64,000 nucleotides of DNA from Sphingosinicella sp942492965 (lineage in GTDB: Bacteria > Pseudomonadota > Alphaproteobacteria > Sphingomonadales > Sphingomonadaceae): the NCBI GenBank assembly GCA_942492965.1, contig OW818656.1:1-64000 (forward strand), in the 5' to 3' direction. Positions 46,040 through 54,781 of this stretch are shown one piece after another. Numbering within the stretch: position 1 is the stretch's first letter; each line of letters opens with the position of its first letter. The translations under genes were made by a program, and so were the position numbers. Under the pieces are notes generated by a model. It was not told where the DNA came from and searched no databases. It saw only the letters and a program-made list of their open reading frames with translations.

Positions 46040-46133
46040 CAGATAAAATCTCCATCAGCATCGCACAGAATTTTATTTATGGTCACTTTTATTTCGCAAA
46101 TAACCAAGTACACCGATAAAGTCGCAGATTTAT

Positions 46134-48584
46134 CTATGAGTTTATTTTTATTCTTTTGGGATCGTACCATGGCAAAAGCTGAGCCTGGACTTCATAGCGC
46201 TGCCACGCAACCTCGACTTGGAAGTGATTTGACTCCAGATAATCCTTGTCGACACCGCCCTCATGGTAGACGTAGCCCATGCCCAGCGATGCTTGTACGC
46301 GGTATCCATAAGCGCCGGACGAGATGTCGCCTACAATGCTATCACCTTGCCAAATTGGCTCGTTATGGAAAAGGAACGGTGCGTCAGGATCTTTCATCCG
46401 GAACTGCACCAAGCGCTTTGGACGATGGACTAAGTCGCGTTGCAGCATGAGCGCGTCGCGACCAAGAAACCCACCAGGCTTGTTCAGCGCGACAGCAAAC
46501 CCCAAACCGCTCTCGAAGGGAGTATCTTCCTCCCCGATGTCGTGAGCCCAGTGACGGTAACCCTTTTCCATCCTCAATGAGTTGAGAGCGAAGAAGCCGG
46601 CATCGGCAACTTCAAGGTCGGATCCAGCTTGAAAAAGTGTGTCATAGACATGCTGGCCGAACTCGGCGGGGATATACAACTCCCATCCCAGCTCACCGAC
46701 AAATGTCATGCGGCTCGCCCGCACCTTTGCATATCCCAAATCAATCTCCTGGCTGGTCCCAAACGGAAACGCAGCATTTGAGAAATCGTTGGGTGATACA
46801 CGTTGCAGAAGCTCGCGGGACTTTGGTCCCATGACGGCGAGCATAGGCATACCCGAAGTAACGTCTATCGCGTGAGCGTGGGCGCCCTCAGGAATATGGC
46901 GTTTTAGCCACGCCATATCACGGCGCTGTGAAGCAGCGATCGTTACAATCAGAAAGGACGTCTCTGACAATCGCGTAACAGTGACGTCGGCTTCAATTCC
47001 GCCACGGTGATTCAGCCACTGAGTATAAACGACCCGCCCGGCCGGAACATCGATATCATTTGAACATATATAGTTTAGGATTTTAAGCGCGTCGCGACCT
47101 TCGAGCAGATATTTTACGTAGCAGCTCAAGTCGAATATCGAGACATTGGCCGCCACATTCCGGCATTCACGACCAACGTCGTTGAACCAGCTGGGCTTAT
47201 GATAGGAATATTCCACATTCTGATTCACGCCCGAGCGGGCAATGAACCCCGGTCGCTCGAATCCATTCATTTCGGTCATCCAGGCGCCCTTGGCCAGCAG
47301 CCGGTCGTGGAAAGGACTTCTGCGAACTCCGCGTGCAGTTTCCATCTGTAAATTTGGCCAATGCATATTGTACATTGCGCCCAGCGTTTCCGTAGTACGA
47401 TCGTGAAGATATTTCTTATTGGTCTGAAATGGGACCGTACGCCTGACGTCAACATCAACCAGCTCCACTGGTGGATGTCCGTCGCGTATCCAGTCGGCAA
47501 GAACCTTGCCAACGCCTCCTGATGACAGAATCCCAACGGAATTAAAGCCGCATGCCGTGAAAAGCCCTCTCACTTCAGGCGTCTCGCCTAAAAGATACCG
47601 ATCGTCAGGCGTGAAGCTCTCTGGTCCATTGAAAAACAGCTGAATTCCAGCCTTGGCAAGAACCGGGACACGATTCACTGCAAGCTCAAGAATTGGCTCG
47701 AAGTGCTCGAAATCTTCTGGAAGAGAATCAAAACAGAAGTCGGGCGAAATCCCGCTCATACCCCACGGCTTTGCTCTTGGTTCGAAGCATCCAAGCAGCA
47801 GTTTTCCAGCATCCTCCTTGTAATATGCATGCTCGTCGGCAACGAACATCACCGGGAGGTTTTTCGGTAAATCTGGAATTGCTTCAGTGACTATGTAAAA
47901 ATGTTCGGCCGCATGAAGCGGAAGGCTGACTCCAATCTTGGCGGCCAGATCGCGTGACCACATACCTCCGGTAATAACCACGTGCTTCGCACGTATTTCA
48001 CCGTGCTCAGTCAGGACGCCGACAACCTTACCCTGTTCCACCAAGATGTTTTCAACGAGGCATTGCTCGGCAATCTTGGCTCCTCCCATCCGGGCACCTT
48101 TGGCATAGGCCATCGTAACATCGACGGGGTTGACCTGTCCGTCATTTGGAAACCAGAAGCCCCCTACAATCCCGTCCGTATTTATCGGCGACCACCGCTC
48201 CTTTATCTTCCCAATCGACATTGGCTCGACAGGCAGGCCAAAATTGCGACCCATTGAGGCCCCCCGCGCGAGTTCCTCTAGACGATCTGGCGTTTTTGCC
48301 AGTCGAAGCGAGCCTCGTTGCGAATAGCCCGTAGCCATTCCAGTTTCTGCTTCTAACTGCGCAAACAACTGGCCGGTGTAGTATGCGAGTTCGGTCATGC
48401 GGCGATTGGCCCGAAGTTGTGTTACAAGACCGGCCGCATGCCATGTCGTTCCGCATGTCAATTGCTTACGTTCGCAAATAACAACGTCTGGAATTCCGAT
48501 CTTTGTTAGATGATATGCAATGGAACAACCGGCGATCCCGCCACCGATGATTACAACGTCAGCTGTGGCGGGGATTTTCGACAA
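46134..48584 (-). CDS. FAD oxidoreductase fused to GcvT-like domain (dimethylglycine dehydrogenase-like), copy 2
   Basis: This 816-residue protein starts at a TTG (GAGGAAG upstream) with the motif VVIIGGGIAGCSIAYHLTK and the His region TTWHAAGLVTQLRANRRM. The DAO domain is followed by FAO_M and a GcvT-type domain (SIFDLSCYVKYLLEG, GYRHWAHDIGEEDTPFESGL in the C-terminal part). It fits the DMGDH/sarcosine dehydrogenase family well. It is a paralogue of 40778-43171 on the opposite strand with the MFS transporter adjacent. Natural substrate probably an N-methyl amino acid or betaine. Confidence 0.9.
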   Translation of the reverse strand: MSKIPATADVVIIGGGIAGCSIAYHLTKIGIPDVVICERKQLTCGTTWHAAGLVTQLRANRRMTELAYYTGQLFAQLEAETGMATGYSQRGSLRLAKTPDRLEELARGASMGRNFGLPVEPMSIGKIKERWSPINTDGIVGGFWFPNDGQVNPVDVTMAYAKGARMGGAKIAEQCLVENILVEQGKVVGVLTEHGEIRAKHVVITGGMWSRDLAAKIGVSLPLHAAEHFYIVTEAIPDLPKNLPVMFVADEHAYYKEDAGKLLLGCFEPRAKPWGMSGISPDFCFDSLPEDFEHFEPILELAVNRVPVLAKAGIQLFFNGPESFTPDDRYLLGETPEVRGLFTACGFNSVGILSSGGVGKVLADWIRDGHPPVELVDVDVRRTVPFQTNKKYLHDRTTETLGAMYNMHWPNLQMETARGVRRSPFHDRLLAKGAWMTEMNGFERPGFIARSGVNQNVEYSYHKPSWFNDVGRECRNVAANVSIFDLSCYVKYLLEGRDALKILNYICSNDIDVPAGRVVYTQWLNHRGGIEADVTVTRLSETSFLIVTIAASQRRDMAWLKRHIPEGAHAHAIDVTSGMPMLAVMGPKSRELLQRVSPNDFSNAAFPFGTSQEIDLGYAKVRASRMTFVGELGWELYIPAEFGQHVYDTLFQAGSDLEVADAGFFALNSLRMEKGYRHWAHDIGEEDTPFESGLGFAVALNKPGGFLGRDALMLQRDLVHRPKRLVQFRMKDPDAPFLFHNEPIWQGDSIVGDISSGAYGYRVQASLGMGYVYHEGGVDKDYLESNHFQVEVAWQRYEVQAQLLPWYDPKRIKINS

Positions 48585-48990
48585 TTTATCTTCCTCATGA
48601 TGGAGCGGTTGCTAAGATCCAAGCCTCGCCTTTGGCTGATTATTAGTTCAAACGGCAGATCAGCCCTTGAAATCTGGGTGAACGCATTGCGATCGGGGGC
48701 TGATCACGTGCCATGCGGGCGCTCGAATCGGTGACCAAACTCCCGGTCGTTGAATATTGATGTAGATGTTCGCGTCGCATGGAGCGTTCTATCGGAATAG
48801 GCGTCAACGTATTCAATCATGGTGACCTTAAGTCACCAACACAGCGATCCGTGGTGGGGACCATCTGGGCCATCATGGCGAAAAACGAGGGTTACTGCGT
48901 TCCCGGTACAGGCGACAGCAGCGATTCAGATCGCCAATGAGATTGGGCCTGATCCGCAGATCACCACACGGCAACCCAGAAGCTCTGGGT
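48585..48990. other. intergenic region with palindrome
   Basis: This 406-bp gap lies upstream of the DMGDH-like gene. GGTGAC-N5-GTCACC at 48831-48847 is a perfect interrupted palindrome about 250 bp before the start and a candidate regulator site. No gene is supported. Confidence 0.45.
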
Positions 48991-49944
48991 CTAACTTGAT
49001 AGCGAGATGGCGCGCACTTCCTTTTGGAGCCATTGCCGGAACGTGCGAAGAATGGGGCTTGGCCAGCGCGCTTTGGTTGTAATGAAGTGGTAGCTTCCAA
49101 GCATGGCCTCCGGCACTTCCCGGGCGTCGCCAACCACGACCCTCACCAGAGAACCGGCCGCAAGGTCCTCTCGTACCAACAGGTCGTTGGCCAGAGCCAG
49201 TCCTCGTCCATGGATGGCAGCCTCAATTGTAACATGGGCGTGCCACAGGCGATCACCAGGAAGCTTTTCTGGTCCCGGGCAACCCAACGCCGAAAACCAG
49301 TCCGCCCAATCGTCAGCGCCATCCTCGTGCAAGAGATCGGCGCCCTTCATGGCCGCAATTGATCGAAAGGCCCCTTGCCGTTTCAAGTACAGGGGGCTTG
49401 CTACCGCGTAGACGGCCGGGCGGGCAAATTCCAGAGATCGCAATCCCATTCCGGGAAGTGTTGCTGGGCTCTTGAGATAGCGAATATCCGCATTGACATT
49501 CTCGCGTGAGAAATCCGCCAGCGTGTCCGTAGGACGCAAATCAATCTCAATATCGTGTGCGAGCGCTTGGAACTTCGCGACGTGCCGCGTCAGCCAACGG
49601 ACGGCAAAACCGGGCGAGCAATGGATGGAGAGCCGCCCCCTGTCAGCGTTCTTCAATGACTGGGTCGCATCTATCAAACGCTTTAACGACCCAAACACCT
49701 CCTTATAATATTGCTCCCCGGCGTCTGTGAGGTGGCGAGCACTGTCGGCCTTCGCGACGAGTTCAATTCCCAGCCAATCTTGCAGGGCTTTGAGATGGCG
49801 GCTCACGGCCGAATGATCAATTTCGAGAGCCATGGCGGCCTTGCGTACGCCACCAAGCCGCGCAAAAGCCTCAAATGCGCGCAAGGCTGCAAACGGCGGA
49901 ACGGACTGCCGTATGAGCGTCGAAAATGGATCGATCCCCGACAT
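48991..49944 (-). CDS. LysR-family regulator (GcvA-like)
   Basis: This 317-residue regulator has an N-terminal HTH at about residues 14-70 (PPFAALRAFEAFARLGGVRK, DHSAVSRHLKALQDWLGIEL). The effector domain has GLALANDLLVREDLAAGSLV typical of GcvA/AmpR-like members. The ATG at 49944 is chosen over a longer frame reaching 50007 because the family begins close to the HTH. It is divergent from the cupin gene at 50288 and downstream on the same strand lies the DMGDH-like gene; either could be its target. Confidence 0.9.
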   Translation of the reverse strand: MSGIDPFSTLIRQSVPPFAALRAFEAFARLGGVRKAAMALEIDHSAVSRHLKALQDWLGIELVAKADSARHLTDAGEQYYKEVFGSLKRLIDATQSLKNADRGRLSIHCSPGFAVRWLTRHVAKFQALAHDIEIDLRPTDTLADFSRENVNADIRYLKSPATLPGMGLRSLEFARPAVYAVASPLYLKRQGAFRSIAAMKGADLLHEDGADDWADWFSALGCPGPEKLPGDRLWHAHVTIEAAIHGRGLALANDLLVREDLAAGSLVRVVVGDAREVPEAMLGSYHFITTKARWPSPILRTFRQWLQKEVRAISLSS

Positions 49945-50287
49945 AGGAAACTTGGTAGCATGAGTCGTTTGGGGGGGGAACTGCCCCGGGATTGTCGGAG
50001 CCCTCATGCAATCCGGGTTCGCGAGCGGCCAGCCCGTATGGTTCTGGATACGACGGTGGCGACATCGTGCACTACTCGGCCCCCCCGAAGGGGACCACCC
50101 AGACTACGGAACGATGTAACCGGCCGACCAGATTCCGTAGCAGTGTCCATCCGGACGGGTTACGGGTCGGAACCGCCCTTGATTTTGGCGTTCAGATCGA
50201 TGTCCTATGACGGATTGGCAAGATTTCATTTACGGCTCGACATCGGCTACCGGACAACAGGCAAAAACCACTCTGAGGATAAGGCGA
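49945..50287. other. divergent intergenic region (LysR / cupin)
   Basis: This 343-bp gap should hold both promoters and a LysR site. I see no unambiguous T-N11-A palindrome and no gene. Confidence 0.35.
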
Positions 50288-50848
50288 ATGGCAACAGATA
50301 ATCCGCAACGCCCCAAAGGCGAGATCGGCGTTAGCCGCCGGCAGATTGTAGCCTCGGGAGGAGCGTGCCTGGCGATGCTTAGCCAAACTGCAATGGCTTC
50401 CAGCCACATCGAAACATTTCGACACAAGGAAGCAGCTATGCCGGACACGTTCAGCAAAGATTCCGAAAGTGTGGGGGTAGCCGACTATGTCGGCATTCAC
50501 GCCGGGAAGGGAACCGGCAAGGTTAAGTTCTTTAGGTTCGGGGGTGCACCGGCACCTGCCAATTTTCTAATTTACGACCTTCCTCCTGGCGCGAGCGAAG
50601 GCGTCCATGTTCACTATCTGGATAATCGCAATAAAGAAGGTGCTTTCGACGAATATTATTATATTATTAGTGGGCAAGGCCAGATGGAGATCAATGGGTC
50701 AAATATACCCGTAGCTGCGGGAGATCATATACACACCCCACTCGAAGTCCATCATGGCATTGAAAATACCCACTCCAGCGAGAATATGCGCGTGTTTCTG
50801 ACTTATATACAAAGAGACAAAGACACTTCGCCAAATTCGGGACGATAA
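50288..50848 (+). CDS. exported cupin protein with Tat-type signal
   Basis: This 186-residue protein has SRRQIVASGGACLAMLSQTA near residue 17, a twin-arginine signal ending around AMASS. The cupin strands GVHVHYLDNRNKEG, YYYIISGQGQMEINGS and AAGDHIHTPLEVHHGIENT carry several histidines for a metal. AAGG precedes the ATG. It is divergent from the LysR gene and is cut off from whatever followed by the ligase relic and scar E. Confidence 0.85.
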   Translation: MATDNPQRPKGEIGVSRRQIVASGGACLAMLSQTAMASSHIETFRHKEAAMPDTFSKDSESVGVADYVGIHAGKGTGKVKFFRFGGAPAPANFLIYDLPPGASEGVHVHYLDNRNKEGAFDEYYYIISGQGQMEINGSNIPVAAGDHIHTPLEVHHGIENTHSSENMRVFLTYIQRDKDTSPNSGR

Positions 50849-50887
50849 TCAATAGCGTCGCGACTTTGGAATCAAATGCCTTTGTCG

Positions 50888-51045
50888 TCACTCGCACTGG
50901 AACACTCATACTAAGCGGCAATATGAGGCAACGCGTGGCGCGCATAGCGGTCCTTGACCCCGCGCTTCAGTGCCTCGCCAATTTCTGTTCCTACCTACTC
51001 AAAGATCAATCCAATTGAGGCATCCAATATTTCGCCGCGAGCCGC
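50888..51045 (-). pseudogene. decayed second copy of the ligase relic
   Basis: ACTCATACTAAGCGGCAAT, CGCGTGGCGCGCATAGCGGT and CCTTGACC/CAGTGCCTCGCC align with 34447-34620. An internal stretch of about 90 nt is deleted and substitutions are numerous. As at scar D it directly precedes the scar core. Confidence 0.7.
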
Positions 51046-51059
51046 GAAAGACGTAAATG

Positions 51060-51240
51060 GACGTGTATGGACACGCCCGGTCGGACTCGAAGTCCGTATC
51101 CATCAATTTGATTCTAAACAATAATAATTAAGCTCTTTCAAGTGATACCATGACCGATACCAAGGGACTTTTTCACGGAATGGTTCGAGTCTGAAAGGGG
51201 GCCGGTGGAGAGCGTTTATTACCGATTCGTCGTCTAATTT
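51060..51240. mobile_element. integration scar E
   Basis: It contains a tRNA-3'-end-like CGCCCGGTCGGACTCGAA, the core at 51150-51180 (ATGACCGATACCAAGGGACT) and a right side GGTTCGAGTC ... ACCGATTCGTCG shared with scar C. The TTACA palindrome is lost. The remaining DNA to 51414 shows no gene. Confidence 0.65.
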
Positions 51241-51414
51241 TGGGCCGATTGCAGACCGGCATGGTTCGGGCGCAAATAGGCGCAATGCTAACTTTCATTC
51301 ACGAAGTTTGCAGTGCCAGAATACCCATTCGCGGGCATTCAGCGAGCCTCGAACACCTTCCCTTAACCGGCCGCTCATTCACCCGTACCAGCGTTCGGCA
51401 CAGCCCCGTCCGTA

Positions 51415-54400
51415 TCACTCCGCGCAGAAGATGCGCAGGTCAGCGCCTACTGAGACACAGGCGGAATATGTCGAGAGAACCAAGTGGTAGAACTGCAGCA
51501 CGTGCGGTTCGGGGTTGGGTTGAAGGAATGCTGCTTCCAGCGCGGCCTTAGACAGTATGCCGCCCCCGAGCACCATCCAGAGCTGGCGCTGGCAGCTTGG
51601 ATTGCCGCGCACCGTCCTAAATGCCAGCCGGAACGCGGCCGCGTCGCCGCCCGCCCGGATTCTGGCGACCCTCGCTTGCCGATGGACCCAGTCCCCGTCC
51701 CAATGGTCGGTGCTTCCCGGGAGCTCCTGCGCGTCGACCTTCATATAAGCTAGGTTTTTCACGATCTGGGCGCATACGTCGTACAGTGCGGAGGCCGAGA
51801 CCCCGGGGTTGCCCGCTTTCCACTTAGCCGCGACTAGCACCGCCCTCGGGTTCGCCACCCCCCCGCCGTCGTCGACGGCAATGAAATCGCCCGCCTCCTG
51901 TCCGAGGTCATCGCAGATCACGTTGGGGAAAGACTGCCCTAGTCGCTCCCTCCGCGTAGTGGTGAGCGCAGTGTCGACGAACTCGAACAGCGATCGTTGG
52001 GGCCATGAGGTGAACGCCCGTTGCGTGTCGCCCTTCTCCGAGGTCATCAACTCCAATCCGGGAACACCGGTAACTAAGTTGAGGACCAGCCGGCCCGCCC
52101 CTTCGGCCTGCGCGAGGTCGAAGTTCGCGCGGTAAAACTGGCCGTAGGCGTAGGACATCGCCGGTGTGCCAGGGATGATGCGGAACGGTTGGCGCTGGTT
52201 AAGCCGCCGCGCCAGCGAGATGTTCTCGTTCTCCTTCAGCTTGATCCGGCTGAGTTCGTCGGAGCGTAGCCAGTAGCGCGCCTTTTTGCGGTCCCATCTG
52301 ATCCAAACCTTTACGGCAGCCCCGTCGATCATCAGGTCGAACGAGTGGCGAAAGTCCTCCGGACCAATCTCAGCCCGAACGTCCTGGCAGACGGAATCGA
52401 GTTCGAACTGCGTTGGGTCGGCGTCCTCGCTGCGATACTCGCCGACGAACGCGTCGAGATCGACAAGAATATTGCGTGGCGAGGTGTCTGGGGGGCGCGC
52501 AGTGGGCAGAGCGAAGCGTCTAAAGAGCGGCGCGATCTCGGGCGCCGCGTGCAGTTCGGCACCCAATGCGGCAGTCCAGTCGTAGAACTCGACGGGCGTC
52601 GCCCTCGCGCCGTCCTTCTCCCGCACCCTACCCCTCGAGAAGGAGACGCTCCTCCTTCCATCCCTCAACCGCGCGGCGGCCCTGGTCACGACGTGAAGGT
52701 GCTCGCCGACAAAGACGCCGGCCCGGTCCACCGACCTCGCGACGAAGCTGCGACTCCGGACGGCGGATGGTCCAAGGTCGGTGTTCACCATCGCGATCTG
52801 CGTGATGACGCACTCGGGATCGTCTGGCAGCAGCGAACGCATGACGGCCGAGCCTTCCCGTCCGGCAATGCCAGCCTCATCCACCCAGAGACCGGCGCTA
52901 TCGTAGAAGAACAGTCGGCTGCCGTGGAGCGAGTATATCGTGGCCTCGACCGAAGCCACCTGGAACAGCGACTCTCCGAGAAAGGGGGTCTGGCAAAGGC
53001 GAAACGATAGGTGGTATCGGCAGGCACCCTCGGCGATCTCCCCTGTCATTACCTCGGTCCGATCGTCATCGAAGAGTGCGGCCGATACCCCCGAGCGGAA
53101 CTCCTCCAAGTCGAAGCCGGCGGCAACGGTGAAGACGGTTGTCGAGTACGGGACTCGCAGGTCGTCCGCTAGGTCGCCATTCAGATTGAGTCTCGCGCGG
53201 AACCTTCCCTCTACGTAGTCAACGCCGGGCAAATCATTGATCAGTGCATGAAGTATTGCCTGGTCGTTGCGCAGCGGCGGTCTGCCGCCCTGCGCCACGC
53301 ACTCGCGATCGAACTTGAGAAAGCCGTCCCACATTCTCGCCAGGTCGATGCCCACCCGCCCCGCGACGAGTGCGGGCGCGGCTCCGGCGGCACCCGGTTG
53401 CGGATGCCGGATTACGCGCCCGACCTGCTGCACCATCTGGCGTTCCGTCGAAAAGCCATCGTGCAACGCGACTATTGTGCAGGCAGGGTCGTCGATGCCC
53501 TCGGTCAGCATGAACTGGTGGATGAGGAACCGCTCGGTCCGATTGCGCAGGTCCGCGGGGACCTCGCCGGTCGTGAAGCGACCATCCGCGCCTTCGTCGT
53601 CGAACGTGTTATGCATCGCGAGCACACCCTCCGGGCGATCGCCGAGGACCGCGGAGAAGGCTGCAAAGAGGCCGCGCACGCCGAGCGCATCGGCCGCGCG
53701 TACGATCATTTTGCAGTCCGGGCCGTAGTCGCCCGCGTCAATACGGGCATCGCGCAGCGCAACCGCGGCGGCAGCGAATGCCTGAAAGCCGCTGGGCAGC
53801 GGCTCTTCGACTATCGAGACCGCGCGGACGAGGTTCTCCGCCACGGCATCCTCGAAGGAGAGGAAGGATACGTGGTCCAGGTCAACCGCGAAGATCTTGA
53901 GGTCGTTACGGAAGGGAGTCGCGCTAAAGAGCACTGTCGGCGCGCCTAACTCACGGACGGCAGCTGCCCAAGCAGGCGCCGGCTCGCGGTGGCCCTCGTC
54001 GAAAAGAACCGTGCCGATACGGCCCACGAGGGGAGCGAAGCGGTCACCGGATGCGTGCAGCTGCTGGAGAGCCTGTATGGTACCAACCACCACGATGCGT
54101 CCGGCGGCCGGGTCGTCGAACACCCCCACCAGCTGGTCGACTGTGCTGGGAAGGAGCTGCTCGACCCTCTCAGGCGTCCAGCCGTCCGGCGCGCCGACGC
54201 GCTGCCAGAACGCGCCGCCGACCTCTCGCATGATCTGGTCGACCAGCGCCGCGGACGGGCATACGACCAACACGGGCGCATCGGCCGCGCGGCGGCTCGC
54301 GATCGTAGCCATCACACCGGTCTTCCCGGTCCCAGTCGGCAGCTGGACGAGCGCTGCCCTGCCGGCGGCCGCTGCGAAGTAAGCGTCGCACATGCCAACG

Positions 54401-54450
54401 GCTGCCGACTGGTGCGGCCAGAGGGCCAGTCCTGCTGGGTTCGGATACAT
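51415..54450 (-). CDS. large SF2 DEAD/DEAH helicase, possible C-terminal nuclease
   Basis: This protein has 1011 residues from an ATG at 54450; the open frame to 54657 is likely untranslated. Motif I is LPTGTGKT (37-44), motif II DEGH (151-154), motif III SATPF (176-180) and motif VI QQVGRVIRHP, as in restriction-type SF2 translocases. Near residues 880-920, EAGDFIAVDDGGG followed by AVLVAAKWKAG looks like a PD-(D/E)xK-type core with an unusual AxK. It is divergent from the Lamassu-like operon, 331 bp away. A role in phage defence is likely by context. Confidence 0.85.
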   Translation of the reverse strand: MYPNPAGLALWPHQSAAVGMCDAYFAAAAGRAALVQLPTGTGKTGVMATIASRRAADAPVLVVCPSAALVDQIMREVGGAFWQRVGAPDGWTPERVEQLLPSTVDQLVGVFDDPAAGRIVVVGTIQALQQLHASGDRFAPLVGRIGTVLFDEGHREPAPAWAAAVRELGAPTVLFSATPFRNDLKIFAVDLDHVSFLSFEDAVAENLVRAVSIVEEPLPSGFQAFAAAAVALRDARIDAGDYGPDCKMIVRAADALGVRGLFAAFSAVLGDRPEGVLAMHNTFDDEGADGRFTTGEVPADLRNRTERFLIHQFMLTEGIDDPACTIVALHDGFSTERQMVQQVGRVIRHPQPGAAGAAPALVAGRVGIDLARMWDGFLKFDRECVAQGGRPPLRNDQAILHALINDLPGVDYVEGRFRARLNLNGDLADDLRVPYSTTVFTVAAGFDLEEFRSGVSAALFDDDRTEVMTGEIAEGACRYHLSFRLCQTPFLGESLFQVASVEATIYSLHGSRLFFYDSAGLWVDEAGIAGREGSAVMRSLLPDDPECVITQIAMVNTDLGPSAVRSRSFVARSVDRAGVFVGEHLHVVTRAAARLRDGRRSVSFSRGRVREKDGARATPVEFYDWTAALGAELHAAPEIAPLFRRFALPTARPPDTSPRNILVDLDAFVGEYRSEDADPTQFELDSVCQDVRAEIGPEDFRHSFDLMIDGAAVKVWIRWDRKKARYWLRSDELSRIKLKENENISLARRLNQRQPFRIIPGTPAMSYAYGQFYRANFDLAQAEGAGRLVLNLVTGVPGLELMTSEKGDTQRAFTSWPQRSLFEFVDTALTTTRRERLGQSFPNVICDDLGQEAGDFIAVDDGGGVANPRAVLVAAKWKAGNPGVSASALYDVCAQIVKNLAYMKVDAQELPGSTDHWDGDWVHRQARVARIRAGGDAAAFRLAFRTVRGNPSCQRQLWMVLGGGILSKAALEAAFLQPNPEPHVLQFYHLVLSTYSACVSVGADLRIFCAE

Positions 54451-54781
54451 GTCTCTGCTTTTCAATCGAAAGACTTGCCGACTCAACTGCCAAAACGATC
54501 CAATCTGTTGACGGAATGATCGCGCCGCTCCACGGCAGCTGCCCGTCGCCTCCGCATCTGGTTCCGACCTCAGGATGCCCGCGCATCGCCAAGAGTATGG
54601 GCAGCCGCTCAAGGACGGCTGCCAGCGGAAAACGCATTCCGCTGAGGCCGGCCCCAACTATGCGGTCACAAACCGTTTGAATAAAATTTGCTTGAATTAG
54701 GGGGCGACGCGGTGTTCCTTCCCGCTCGTGGGGGAGATTTAGTGCGCGAACTTGGAACGAATGACTTCACTTTGTTGAGTA
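54451..54781. other. divergent promoter region, helicase / Lamassu operon
   Basis: This 331-bp gap has an AT-rich patch (TTTGAATAAAATTTGCTTGA, 54675-54694) likely to be a promoter for the rightward operon. No gene is supported. Confidence 0.4.
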
